Positions 12,501-23,094 of a stretch of 64,000 nt of DNA are shown piece by piece. The position numbers and the translations under genes were made by a program. Location of the stretch: contig MEHQ01002061.1 in assembly GCA_008828725.1 (NCBI GenBank), forward strand, positions 565,336-629,335, written 5' to 3'. Source of the stretch: Saccharina japonica. Taxonomy: Eukaryota > Sar > Phaeophyceae > Laminariales > Laminariaceae. The notes beneath the pieces are model-generated. The model did no database searches. It had not been told where the DNA came from and saw nothing but the letters and a program-made list of their open reading frames with translations. The stretch's first letter is position 1. Every line of letters begins with the position of its first letter.

Positions 12501-15500
12501 TTACGTTCTAGTATCAAGTCCTAAGCCGCACCCAAGACCATAATATTAGTTTGCACACCCACCGTACTCGTAGTAGTGGTTACATCCTTTTCGTGAGGTT
12601 CCAGAGGTATGCGCTTCGGCTGGATCAGTGGACTGCGGACTCTCTAGACACAGACTTATACACGACATGTACGATATAACCCCACGCCTCGTTCTCTGCC
12701 TGTTCTTGCAACTTAACTGTACACTGTAAATCGCGCGACATTATACTGGTACACCGTGTATGTTGTTATGAGCTGCCCTCCCGTTCGTTCATTCCATACA
12801 CCAAAAACTGCGATGGCGCAACCTTCACCTGTTGTGCTCGGCAAAAGAGAACACGCCCGAGAAAGGCAAGGCCGAAGCAGCGAAACGTGCGTTTTCTCTT
12901 TTTGGCGCCACTTTCTGTCTGTCGCCGTGTGACTCGTATTCTCTCGCACTTGTGTCACAACAAATGTCATATTGCACCCCTCCCCAACGGCATATCCCGC
13001 TCGCCTGCATGCATGTGTAACTTGTTCTTGGCAGGCGGCGTTCGCTGGAGCAACGGAGCCAACAGGAACCGCGTCTACTCGAACAAGATCAAGATGGCCG
13101 AAGGCGCTGATTACGCCCTCTACCTTTGTGAGTTCACAGTATTAATATGAATAGTAGTGCCGTTCTTTTTTTACACTACTGTCGTAGATCTTGCCCCTTG
13201 CTGGACGTTTGCTATGGATTCATTCGACCCTGCGTGCTGTGATCGACGCAGCACACTGTCTTGTACGGACTGTGTACGAGATAACCAACCCCATGTACGT
13301 ATTGGGTTAGGGTTAGGGGTGGCAGTCACACAGCAGTGCCTACAGTGTCGAATGGAAGCCCCGCTCGTGTTTTACTCCCCATGGGCTGTGTTGTTCTGCA
13401 CTCGCGCGTGTATTGCCCGGGTCACAGCAACGTCTCAAGTTTCGACAATTCCTACTGTAGCTGGTTGTCTCGTGGTCAGGGACCACCCAGCCACCTATTA
13501 CGGTACGCCGACTTAGAATGCGGGCATCGCATACTTGCCCTCTTGCGAGGTCTGCGTACTGTAAAATGGCAACTACAGTTAATAAATACCATGGTCTCCC
13601 TGGTGGTCTAACAGGTAGCCACGAAGCCGGTTAGATTGGAAGTCGAGGGTTCGAGTCTCCGTATGTATGGAGATTTTTATTCTCAAATGACACCAACTGT
13701 CGAGAGCGCATATTATAGCGTGGGTAAGCAACATTCGACGAGAGTTGACGAGGGGAGAAAGTGCTGGAACCTTCTCGCGATAAAAATGTAAGGCAAGAAA
13801 CGTAGTGGGGGAGGAGAGATAAAAGCCCAATTTGTGACCCCGGATCTGAGTTACTACTATTCATAGGAAGGAGAGAGAAACGAAGGGCGAAGATAATAAA
13901 TAGGATGGAAAAAATAAAAAATAAAATGGTAAAACAAGTATCGCAATCACAAAATCGCTGGCGGTGTTCAAACTTCCCAAATATTAAAGTACGAGTATAT
14001 TCCCTACTACTACTACTACTACTGTACTGTAGTTTTCAACAAACCTTGAACCTGACGAGAAATAAGACCTGCGCTATTACTTGTGCGCACGAAGCCCGCC
14101 TGTGTCACCTTTCACTGGCTGCCGGTCGCGGCACGAATTGCTTACTTCTAGTACGTCTGTTTTGTTTCCCGGTGTTTTACAGACAGAGGCAACGACGAGC
14201 CCGAGGCCGAGGGGAACGAAGACGGGCACCCCATCGACAACAGGATTTACAAGAACAAGATCTGGTCTGGGGAGGACGAGGTGCTGAGGATGGACAACGC
14301 CGACGACAATACCCTCTGGGTGAGCGCGAGGAAGATAGATGCAAGCCTAACCCGTGCCTTGGCAAGCCTTACCCGTGTAGTGTAGCCTTGCAGTGGGTGA
14401 GCGCGAAGAAGATAGATGCAAACCTAACCTGTGCCTTGGCAAGCCTTACCCGTGTAGCCTTGCAGTGGGCGAAAGCGAAGAAGATGCAAGCCTACGTAAA
14501 ACACGTGTCTCCTGCCTGCGCCCTTGCTAACCTTATACCTGTAGCCTTTTGCAGCTGTAGTTTTTAGCTGAAAGCTGAAGATAGACCTTCAGCGAAGGTG
14601 CCTTAGACGAACCTCCCCACAGGGAAAAACTATGCGCAAGCAACAACAGCTGGAAGCGAATACGAGAGCGGTTGCAACAGTAGTCCGCCTTGCCTGAGCA
14701 AGCTTCAGGTCACGTCCAGCGCTACAGTACGATATGGGCACATATTTAAGGATGATGATATGAATACCATCGCAATTGTTTAGCAAGCCTTTGTTTTTGA
14801 GTCGAGTGACGTTTCCTGAGGAACTGCACAGCTGTGCGGTACCTACTCTGTATGTAGTACAAGAGTTTCCATATTGCTGTACCCAGGCTGTGGGTTATGT
14901 TTTTTTATTTTTTATTATCTGAGTCAGTGCTTTTGTTGAGGATTAGTGTACGAGTAGGGCTCTCAAACGAGGAGGAGCTTCAGGAAATCGAGACGCACTT
15001 CGTACAGCATCAAACGTTACACGTACCTATCCCATTACGGGGGGACCACTGTCTTTAATATAAGCACCTTTTGTCCAATAATATTCAATAAAAACGGTGC
15101 TTATATTTCGGGACAGAGTGGTACAGTAGTAGCAACATTCGGTCTACTATGGTCACCCGTACAGAGAGCATACGTACATCTCCAGTGGTGATCGGACGTG
15201 TATTAACGGTCTCTCCATACCGGTACCTTACAGCGGGAAAGCTTTGATATTGTCGTTCACTCACCAAATCGACGCAACCGAAACAAGCAACAACGAAGAA
15301 AAGGCGCGAGCAACATCGTACGGCCCCGACGCGCCGTTTACCCTTCACGACCATACCATGGCATACATGATAGGTGCCACAGTATACAGTACGCAACGGT
15401 TATTTCGTATGCACAGGTATGGGTTGATTTTTCGCAAGCCGTTCTCGCGGGTCTGCAACTTCCAAATCACTTTCGTTTTCAATCGAGGAGATAACCGGTA

Positions 15501-16043
15501 TTTTTTACCACTGCATTGTCCGGGAGGTACTGTACTTGCTTCGGCACCTACGGTAGCCCATGACATTGGCTAGCAGTAGTTTACAACTTTTATCACTAAG
15601 TCGGTGGCGGGGTGAGGTGTGCTGTCAGCTTTAGGGAAGCCCCCGAAAAAATACACGTAATCCCTACCGTAGACCACACTCTGTCCATAATTATAAGGAA
15701 GGTTTATGTATAAATAATTAATACAAACGGCCCTTATGTTTCGGGACAAGGTGGCACCTGGTATGGCATAGCACGCGTCATGTAATAATAGTTACACCCG
15801 CTCCCTGTTCTCATTGCGGTGTCGCTGCTGCTGCTGCTGTGTTGCCATGCTGCATCCACCCTCCGTTTTTTCGGCGAGCAGAAGAACATATTCAAGACCG
15901 GCAGCAAGGCTACCTTCAACGAGTGCACCAACAACAAGATCTTGTCCAACAACGAGTTCCCCGAAGGGTTCCAGTTCAGCGTTAGCGACTCGTGCTTCAA
16001 CTCGAAATCGATTGTCGAAGAACTAGAGGACGAGTTATGCTGA
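3301..16043 (+). CDS. ManC5-E: Mannuronan C-5-epimerase, secreted, 13 exons
   Basis: The enzyme converts beta-D-mannuronate to alpha-L-guluronate residues within alginate. Exons: 3301-3404, 5228-5360, 6152-6289, 7414-7553, 8008-8159, 8936-9087, 10162-10287, 11164-11191, 11648-11691, 12035-12191, 13035-13127, 14183-14319, 15882-16043. They total 1566 nt, or 521 residues plus TGA, and all junctions are GT-AG and in phase. Residues 1-29 form a signal peptide (RRM, then a hydrophobic Ala/Leu stretch, cleavage near ADA-A). Residues 30-79 are a Cys-containing N-region. The rest is a right-handed parallel beta-helix. Exon 7 carries YGFDPHDDSD (298-307), the hallmark of AlgG/AlgE epimerases, after SYGHQGG; exons 8-10 continue with HGIIASKRC and NGIMLHRQC coils. 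The second ATG (3310) is an alternative start. Exon 8 is only 28 nt and its acceptor has a weak pyrimidine tract. Introns hold several mobile elements but the frame is intact, so the gene is probably functional. Confidence 0.96.
3798..3872. repeat. (TTG)n microsatellite in intron 1
   Basis: A run of TTG/GTT triplets with interruptions lies in intron 1 of the epimerase gene. A CTG run lies just upstream at about 3487-3515. Similar CTG/CAG runs recur near 15823-15840, 37388-37405 and 62040-62070. Confidence 0.9.
5337..5622 (+). repeat. 143-bp tandem duplication of exon 2 end and donor
   Basis: The last 24 nt of epimerase exon 2 plus the following intron (5337-5479) are repeated, diverged, at about 5480-5622. 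The copy includes a pseudo-exon, 5480-5503, that reads GPLYHFDQ in phase 0. It is preceded by TAG and followed by the donor GTAAGG. Exon 2 itself ends GPIYHFDQ before GTAATA. Confidence 0.85.
5653..5742. mobile_element. Short palindromic MITE (CTGNCCCGAAATATA family)
   Basis: An element of about 90 bp in intron 2 whose ends are inverted repeats (ACCATTCTGACCCGAAATAT and the matching GTTCGGGTCAGAGTAGT). Related copies lie at 15045-15122, 15673-15754 and 58323-58401. It has no coding capacity. Confidence 0.6.
6311..6450. repeat. Dispersed intronic repeat, copy 1
   Basis: About 100 bp, from GGAGTTGCTGCTACGAAGTA to the GTCGTCCGA region in intron 3, recur in intron 7 at 10408-10505. The block beginning at GAATGGTCGA is partly repeated in tandem within this copy (two CATTTGGGTT/CGTTTGGGTT units). 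The family is unassigned. Confidence 0.7.
6840..7085. repeat. About 30-bp minisatellite in intron 3
   Basis: Degenerate tandem units of 29-30 bp with the shared pattern AAAGGTT..GTATACCATCGT. Clear unit starts are at about 6965, 6994, 7024 and 7054, with more diverged units upstream. Confidence 0.75.
8245..8327. mobile_element. Degenerate TTAA-flanked micro-MITE
   Basis: It begins at TTAA (8241-8244) with CCCATTCAAAACTG and ends near CTTAAGGGGG before TAAG. Its interior matches the elements at 9223-9302 and 9350-9438 (AATTAGTTTGTCCCC core). The right flank no longer matches TTAA. It lies in epimerase intron 5. Confidence 0.6.
9223..9302. mobile_element. TTAA-flanked micro-MITE
   Basis: An 80-bp element with ends CCCATACAGAACTG and CCAGTTATTAAGGGG, flanked by TTAA on the left and TTGA on the right. 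It sits at the TTAA that is normal in the host MITE sequence (TCACTTAAGG). Confidence 0.7.
9350..9438. mobile_element. TTAA-flanked micro-MITE (piggyBac-like ends)
   Basis: An 89-bp element with clean inverted ends, CCCCTTTAGGACTG and CAGTCCTAAATGGG, and a perfect TTAA on each side (9346-9349 and 9439-9442). A related sequence at 28345-28385 shows the uninterrupted site with a single TTAA. Known TTAA-targeting families include piggyBac and Kolobok; the CCC-starting ends favour a piggyBac-type transposase acting in trans. Confidence 0.8.
10408..10505. repeat. Dispersed intronic repeat, copy 2
   Basis: Matches 6311-6450 (GGAGTTGCTACGAAGTAACA through GAATGGTCGAAGACCATTT). It lies in intron 7, shortly after the donor of exon 7. 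Confidence 0.7.
13303..13320. repeat. Short interstitial telomere-like repeat
   Basis: Two and a half TTAGGG units (GGGTTAGGGTTAGGGG) in epimerase intron 11. It is too short to imply a former chromosome end. Confidence 0.6.
13598..13926 (+). mobile_element. tRNA-derived SINE, copy 1
   Basis: A Pol III-type A-box-like segment (TGGTGGTCTAACAGGTAGCC, 13601-13620) is followed about 30 bp later by a B-box-like segment (GGTTCGAGTCTCC, 13648-13660). Then comes a non-tRNA body that closely matches 18108-18442 (ACACCAACTGTCGAGAGCGC and CCCGGATCTGAGTTAC) and an A-rich tail. It is inserted in intron 11 in the gene's sense orientation. Confidence 0.8.
14320..14557 (+). repeat. 72-77-bp tandem triplication at donor of intron 12
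   Basis: Three units begin at 14320, 14397 and 14469. Units 1 and 2 each run from a GTGAGCGCGA donor to GTAGCCTTGCAG, followed by TGG and the next unit. So the exon 12 end (CTCTGG before GTGAGC) is mimicked by the TGG before 14397. The third unit has GCGAAA in place of the GTGAGC donor. Translations through this stretch are not genes. Confidence 0.85.
15045..15122. mobile_element. Short palindromic MITE (CTGNCCCGAAATATA family)
   Basis: The ends ACCACTGTC and ATTTCGGGACAGAGTGGT form an inverted repeat around a central TAAGCACC/GGTGCTTA palindrome. It lies in epimerase intron 12. Confidence 0.65.
15673..15754. mobile_element. Short palindromic MITE (CTGNCCCGAAATATA family)
   Basis: Ends ACCACACTCTGTCC and GTTTCGGGACAAGGTGG; it belongs with the copies at 15045 and 58323. 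It lies in epimerase intron 12, about 130 bp before the last exon. Confidence 0.6.
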
Positions 16044-18014
16044 TCTTACCGCATAGGATAACCTCTTCATGCTGTAGCACCGGTGTAGCGTACTTATAGG
16101 TTAGACCACGCGCGTACGAGTAGCAAGATCGCCCGTCAGCGCCGAAGGGGCAGGTCCAGCCGGTGGAACCTTTAAATAGGTGAAGACATGCAGTTACCGT
16201 CAGTGCCGTCGGCAGCACGTCGAGCCGAGCTAAATTTGGCATGCTTTTATTTTCTCTCGTGAATCCAAGCAGAGGCGAGGCTATGCGGATGCGGTTGTGT
16301 GTATGTATGTGTGCCGTCGGGTCACAAGCATACGCCCCCCCCCGCTCGCTGTTGTTTTATCGCTAGCGTGTTCGTACATAGGATAGTTGTGGGGAGCATG
16401 TTCCGTCTCCCGGTGGTGCGATGCGGTTGAGCATGTGCGCAGGCTTAGCAATCGGCGGTTTGCAACTTCTACCGTAGGCGTGCATCGCGAGTAGACGATG
16501 ACGGAGAAAACCGACCCGGAGAACATCTCCCTCCACCTCTTTACTTGTTAAGGGGTTCGTAGATGGTGCGTGACAGCTCCTAATATCTGGTATATGCCGC
16601 CATGGGGTTCCTCCTGGTATACAGTATACGGTGCAGTTTTGTTTGGGATATATGTAAGCAACTTGAGGGGGGGGGGGTTCGAGTGCGCGCAGTTCTGTGT
16701 GCACCAGCGAGTATGGCACGCGATCGGTCTCTTGTTGTACCCCTCGGTACATGGTGCGGTGTTGTACGGTGCTGTTGAAAGTGATGTCACGAATGTAGTA
16801 TTACTGTAGTGTTGTTGCAAGTGACTTTTATGATGTAGTAGTACAGTCAGTCGGTACGTAGTGTTGTTTTGTTTCAAGTGGTTAAGAATGTACATGTAGT
16901 ACTAGCGTGGTATTTGTGCTTGGTACCGTAGTGGCGAACATCATTCGTAATGTTCCGCCACGTTCTGATTCGACAGCGTCTCCCATTTTTGGGAGAGGAA
17001 GATTACAACAATATTAACGGGGTATGCGAACTAGCAACTTTATTTTTTCGTCGTATGTACCGAGTATTCAATAGGACGAGAGGCGCGACCAGAGTGTCGA
17101 GGAGAAGTGTTTTGACAGTTTTTAGCTTGTTTTGGTGTGGTCTTGATCTTGCAGAAGTCTTGATCTCACTCTTGATCTCACAGTAATAGATCAACGTTTG
17201 TTTTTGTCTCCAGTTTTCTGCTAAGTGAGACGCAATAACTAAATTAAAAAGGACGATTGAAGAACAGCGGTACACGAACGACCGAAAAGCTACCTGACAC
17301 AGGAGAAAGAAGCGCATTCAAACACACGCGACGTCCCCTCTTACTTTTCGGTGAGAGGCAGCGATGTTCGTTGGGTTGTGGAATAAATGATAATTAAACG
17401 ATACGCCTTGCGGCGCCCGAAACCACGTAGCCGAAGGACACGAGTCTCCCAGAGAGAGACGTTCCAACAAACAAGTCAACTCCGGCATAATCGCCTTTAC
17501 TGCAGCCTCTACCGCTGTCATCACGTCTCAAGTCGTTACATGAACGTACACAAATTATACCCAAACCTCCTTTTTTCTTACGGTACACCGTAAGCACGAG
17601 GGCGAACGAGAGAGGGGCGTTCCGGACTAACGAGGTTGTAGCTGTGCCCTCTACGCTGAACTGTAATAATTCTTGAATGCAGCACTACTTCCCGGGTAGG
17701 TTGCGTCTTGCATTATCTCCACGTCGTTGCGGCTGCGGTGGCGCAACACTTAGTTAGTTGTATTTCGTTGACCCATCCACAGCGTGGGAACCCACTCCTC
17801 CCTTTTTAGTTGTTTTGGTGGTAGCACATATAACTGTGTACTACCCAGAGTTTTACACGAGTTGCTTCTCCCATCATAGGAGCTTTACCCTGTTCAACCA
17901 GACTATTATTACCAGAGCGTATGGGATCGGACTGCAGTGCAAACCGCAGCAAAGCCCACCCTATATCGGGCTCCCTGTCATGCACCTCGGGGATCTACCT
18001 TATTTTTACTCTTT
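16044..18014. other. Intergenic, no gene recognised
   Basis: This is the 3' flank of the epimerase gene. Only short open frames are present, with no family motifs or consistent splice neighbours. A G-run lies at 16669-16677. No polyadenylation signal could be assigned. Confidence 0.5.
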
Positions 18015-19366
18015 CATGGCATGCCATGGCGTTGCCATTGTCATGGAGTTGCCATGTCATTGTTATGACGTACCATGACAGAATGGCGTGGATCATGGCG
18101 CACCACGATCACCTCGGTGGTCTAGTGGTTAACCACGAAGATTGCTAAACAAAAGGTTGAGGTCGAGGGTTTCGAGTCTCCGTATGGAGATGTTTATTCT
18201 CAATATGACACCAACTGTCGAGAGCGCCGGATATAGCGCGGGTAGGCACAATTCGTCGAGAGCCGACGAGAAAAGAAAGTAAGTGCTGAAATCTCCTCGC
18301 GATAAAAATTGCAAGGCGCGTACCGTAGAGGGGAGAGAGGAGAAGAATCTACTCAACGACCCGGATCTGAGTTACGACTAAAGAGGGAGAGAAAAAAGAA
18401 GGGCAAATATCATATATGAGACGGAGAAAAAAAAAAAAAAGAAGATGACGGTCCATGGCATTGCCAGGGCATTGCCATCGCGAAACGTCATGGCAACACG
18501 CGATGTCAATGCTATGGCGAAGCCATGGCACTTTGCCACGGCATACACCATGGCACTTGCCACGGAATTCACCATTGGACACTATTAATGCAACATGTAC
18601 ATTGGTTTATAACTTCTCATGGTATTGCCCTGGGTCACCATGGCATTGCCATGTACCCCCATGTCATTCCCATGGACGTTCATGGCACGCCATGGCATTC
18701 TCATAAACCTTCATGACATTGCCATGAGTTTCCATATCACGTCATGGCACTGCAATGACTTTCCATGGCACGAACGTTCATGGCACACCATGGCAAGGCC
18801 ATGAACCTCCATGGGTTGCCAAGGATTTACCATTGGTCATCATGCATTGCCATGGTGTGTCATGGTAATTCCATGGTAACCCATGGCATAGCCACGGACT
18901 GTCATGGCTATGCCATGACATGTCATGGCATGGTCATGCCATTGGCGTGGCCATGGAAATGCCATGGGCTGTCATGGCAATGCCATGGTAACCCAGATGG
19001 CGACACCATGCATACACCATGCCAATTACATGGTAGGACTAGCCAGCCATGACATTGCCATGGCTTTACCATATGACATTCCTATGAACCGTTCCGTGGC
19101 ACGTCGGAATTGCCGTGGGCCTGTTCCGTGGCAATGCCACCGGGCAGTACCACATGGCAATGCCATGGTGCACTTCATGGCATGTCACCAAAAAATGTTT
19201 CCCGTGAAACACCATGGAACGCCACGACAATGACATGGCACCCCAATGGCTTTGCCATAGAGCACCATGACACTTCGTGCCCCCATGAAGTGTCATGGTA
19301 ATGCCATAACATTGACATGGCGTACCATGGCGCCCCGTGGCGTATACCATGACGCACCATATAAAG
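18015..19366. repeat. Field of CATGGC/GCCATG mini-palindromes
   Basis: Apart from an embedded SINE (18108-18442), the segment is made of irregularly spaced short palindromes of the form CATGGCATTGCCATG, with CCATGG recurring every few tens of bases on both strands. Spacing is not a fixed period, so this is not a simple satellite. Frames stay open because the motif lacks stop codons, but composition and lack of conservation argue against coding. Confidence 0.9.
18108..18442 (+). mobile_element. tRNA-derived SINE, copy 2
   Basis: An A-box-like segment (TGGTCTAGTGGTTAACC, from 18118), a B-box-like segment (GGTTTCGAGTCTCC), a shared body with 13598-13926 and a terminal A-run (18428-18440). It is inserted into the mini-palindrome field. 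The head resembles a tRNA of the TGGTCTAGTGGTTA class (such as Asp or Glu). Exact target duplications could not be fixed. Confidence 0.85.
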
Positions 19367-19403
19367 TAAAATCATGTACATCCCCCAGGGGATCTCACGT
19401 GAT

Positions 19404-19600
19404 ACCCGAGTTCGACTTCGGATTGGACGCCATGTAAAAAACTTTGCTTGATCCGAGTTCGATTCCCGAAGTGGACATAGTTGTAAAACACTGCGTCTGA
19501 CCCGAGTGCAGTTGTCGGATTGGACGCCATGTGTCGAACTTCGTCTGTCCCGACGTCGATTTTGAGTTTGGACCCCAGCTTAAAACATTCGTCTGCGCTC
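19404..19600. repeat. About 48-bp minisatellite, four units
   Basis: Units start near 19406, 19453, 19502 and 19549, with the pattern CCGAGTTCGA..TCGGATTGGACGCCATGT. The period is close to 48 bp, so the minus-strand reading frame shows 16-residue repeats. No flanking gene structure supports translation. Confidence 0.75.
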
Positions 19601-19699
19601 GCACCATGCTGTATATCAGCAGCGTGGAGGTCTCCCTCACCAAGCGGCCATGCCCCTGGCACCAACTTATCGTAACTGTGCACATACATATGCTATTAC

Positions 19700-22600
19700 G
19701 AGATCAGGGTTTGGGAAGTATTCGTAGAATGATAGTCGCATAATATGTAGGGATAGAAAATGCGTCACAAGCAAAATCCTATCTGATCGTATTTCTGACT
19801 TAACTGTTGTACTCGAGATACGAAACCGAGCCTCAGAAGCCGAGGAGGGTCTTGACAACCCATCGGGGCCCATCTGTCACGCTCATCCACCTAACTGTTT
19901 AGAGCTCTCTCCTTGCGTACATATATACATATAATGGAAGAAAGTACGCAGGCCCTGTTAGCGGGTGCGCGCTGAAACGCTGCACTTGCCACGTATCCGG
20001 CGGCCAACCCTGATAAAACCGGATACGTTTGGATATTTTTAGACGTCTAAACGGGTGTACAGTAGTGATATACCGATGTCCACCTTCGATATCACTAGGC
20101 ATTGGGGCGTTGCCATGGTCACGGGCGAAGAGGTGGAGGGACCTGTTTGAGTAGCTAGGGAGAAGACAGCAGGCTGAGGACCGTGCTTGGAAGACGTCGC
20201 AAAAAGGGCGGCCAGGGGAGTGCACGTCGAGGAGCTTCATTTCCCGGTGGGGTTGGTGTCGTCTATAGTCTCTACCTGTCGCACCTGCTGCCATCTCGCG
20301 GGAGTATACCGGCAGTATACATACATCTGAGGGAGCCTCGTTCGAGGTGCCAACACGATTACCAGTTCGACGAGCTTGTCATCGCATGCACGCCAACTTT
20401 GGACTAATGTTCGTTCGAGGGTCTATTTACTGTCTAGTACTACTGTACAGAACGAACGTTACCGCGGCGGTGGTGGCCGCTTCTCTTCAGAGACTCGCAG
20501 CCATATCTATACCACACACCGCCGAAGGGGCATAGCGCTCTACTGCTGGATTCTATGGACCCACCATTCAAGTGTTTGCCACACTGTGCTCGTGCCCATT
20601 TCTAGTGAACACGCTTGCTTGTGGTGGGTTCAGCGTGGATTTTGTGTCACTCGATATGTTTGCTCACGGCCACTCGCGGCTCTCGTTCGCGTCGCAACAC
20701 GGGTACAAATTCACAAATACAGCCGTACATATATCGCTGTGCTGGGCACACATCCGAATGTTTTGAATCGTCTTCGACGTTTAAGCTTCAGGATTCAACT
20801 GTTGGTTCAGCGTACATTTTCTAACAAACTCGCTGTCTAAGACGCGACGAAGATTGTGCGACGAGAGTACATCGCGAGTTACCGCCGCTCATTACAAGGG
20901 TCTGGACACGTTGTCCACGCACTAGTGTATTCGCCATTTAGCATTATATCTGAACCTTTTCGTACAGGCTCCCCTTACAGTGAGCCTCGCGCTTACCTCA
21001 AGTTTAGGGTGTGTATTGACCGGTCGTCGGCAATTGAGCCTACAGCGTACACGCCAGCTACGAGCTGGTACACACGCTGAACTCACACACCTAATAGTGT
21101 TCATGTGTTAAACGTTATTTTCTAGCGGCTAACTTCCATTGAGGGGGCGTGTTGAAACATGAACATTAAAGTTCACATGCACTTCATGGCTAGATGCGCA
21201 TTCACTAGGGACGAAAAACTTAGTTTGGGTGTTCAGCCAAAAGCAATATATGCTTCGAAAACAGGACTTCAAGTTTATTTTCTCAAACATTTTCGCGTGT
21301 TCTTCGCAGTAAACCGATGCCACCTCTGCATCGCTTATCACGGAGACAGGAAACAGAGCCCCGACGCACACCATACCTTTTGAACACGTTGTTCAGGGCT
21401 ATAACTTGTCAGCGTTACTAGGGTAGGGGCCTGCAAGTGAGATGGTGTGCCCAAATAAGTCAAAACAGATGCCCCCCCCCCCAGTCTTACCGCGATGAGG
21501 GACAACTCGAGGTCTTGTTTCCGCAGGCTTTACAAACAGGCTGTAAGGCAGTATCGAGCGGGAGAAAGCACCTACTGCAGCTCGAATACTAAGAGATACA
21601 TTTCTACACATGCAATTTTCAACCATCGTGTCATCTCGTTTGGCAACATTCTACAAGGACTACCCCCGCGGTGCCGCGTTACCGCCTTGCAGTATGGAAT
21701 CCCACCGGAAGTTTTGGCTATGCGCGTATGTAAACGATGCTCGAGGGCTTGGTTACTTTTGAATGCGAGAAGGCGCAACCGCCGCCGCTAAAGGCGAGGG
21801 TCTCATGGTCGCGAGATAAATGGGGGGTGTACTGCAGAGGAGCTGATGCAACGATCTTCTCCAAGTTGATGACGGGTGATGCGGACGCTGCCTGGCCGTT
21901 GTTTTGTTGGGCCAGCCGAACGCGAACTTGGATAATAATACGCGAAGAAGTGGCGGGTGCGCTACCGGAGGGGGCACCGGCACCGATAGAACGGCACACA
22001 AAAGCACGAGCTAAACTCGGTCTCGGGGAGTTGAGAAAATGCCGGGAAAACCTCCAAAACATCTTGGAATATGTCTTTTCGATCGTCATCAATACGACGA
22101 GCCGTGGAGAGGGTCGAACGTGATTCATACGAGAAAAAATTCGAAAGGCACGCGAAATCAAAGCAGGATCATGCTCGCCCCTTGGTCTACCTAGAGACGA
22201 GCCAGTCAGGCAAGAATGTAGGGCAGGACAGCTTCGGCAAGGGGGGCGTGTTCAGCGATGGAAAGCGCACTCAACTTGAAACGCAATGCTCCGTGGCGCA
22301 GGGGGTCTGCACGCGGGAGCTGGTGACCGATTGTCATGGCTTCGCGCGCAGTCTTCGGGAAACGAGAGTTCCATTGAAGGGGGGAAAGCAGGGGCTGCTG
22401 ACTTGAAAGACCAGCAGGGTCGGCTGAAGGCCTTCTTTCGGACGTGGGGGTTACGCCTTATTTTTTTCATTTTCTGTGTGGGGTCCGTTTACCGTCCACC
22501 TATTATGTAATGGAGAGTGTTTACTGCAGCTGTACGTAGTAACCCGGGGTCACCTATCCACCTCCGCCCATTCCCTTTCATTTCGCAGTTGGTAGGACCC

Positions 22601-22841
22601 TCAGTAAGGCTCTGGCAAGTAAAGCATACATCAATCAGCGGACGCAATCAAGCAGCGTGCAGGGCGTACTATGGAGCCCCTCTTGCAGCGCAACAGTAGA
22701 CACACTGAGCACCACAAGTGCAGGCCCATCTCCGGCAAAACCGCAGTGCACAACGAGTGTGTGGGGAACGGCGACAACGGTTTTAACCACCGCGGAAGAG
22801 CAAGGCAAGTAATGGCGGCGTGTTTGCCTTAAAGGGATGGC
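19700..22841. other. Intergenic, no gene recognised
   Basis: Several open frames of 70-154 codons exist on both strands (for example 20376-20840 plus and 21737-22123 plus). None shows recognisable domains or conserved splice structure. A CCTC/GC-rich part near 21720-22450 might be an old retroelement but no motif supports this. Confidence 0.45.
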
Positions 22842-23094
22842 GACGCGTGCTACGGTAGAGGTAGCACTTTTTGGCTGAATCGTTTTCTGAACGAGACCGG
22901 GCTCCTTAACCCAACTTCGTCGTTTTTTTTCATTTTTTGTGACGAATGATGATTCAGAGTATACTTCGGTCATGAGATTTTGCATCCGGCAGCACTTTTA
23001 TTTTCCTCCAAAATCATTTTTTTCGGTGAGGTATGACGCTCCTTAAGTGGGGAGCTCAGAAAAAACATGTAGCACCTCGATCGTAGCATGCGTC
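22842..23094 (+). mobile_element. 4-bp-TSD MITE, intact copy
   Basis: A 253-bp element with terminal inverted repeats GACGCGTGCTACGGTAGAGG and, reversed, GACGCATGCTACGATCGAGG. It is flanked by TGGC on both sides. The interior is AT-rich and non-coding. Other copies are at 24467, 49598, 55522 (same strand) and 28309, 47205 (reverse). This is the reference copy for the family. Confidence 0.9.

Noticed and set aside
13591..13670. Genuine tRNA gene
   Set aside because: The A- and B-box regions are present, but the stems do not pair as a tRNA. The same head and tail recur at 18108, so it is a SINE.
13905..14567. 220-codon plus-strand frame
   Set aside because: It starts in the SINE tail and crosses exon 12 of the epimerase in the wrong frame before ending in the intron 12 triplication.
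18455..19381. His/Trp/Met-rich open frames
   Set aside because: They are translations of the CATGGC palindrome field, open in several frames at once, with no gene structure.
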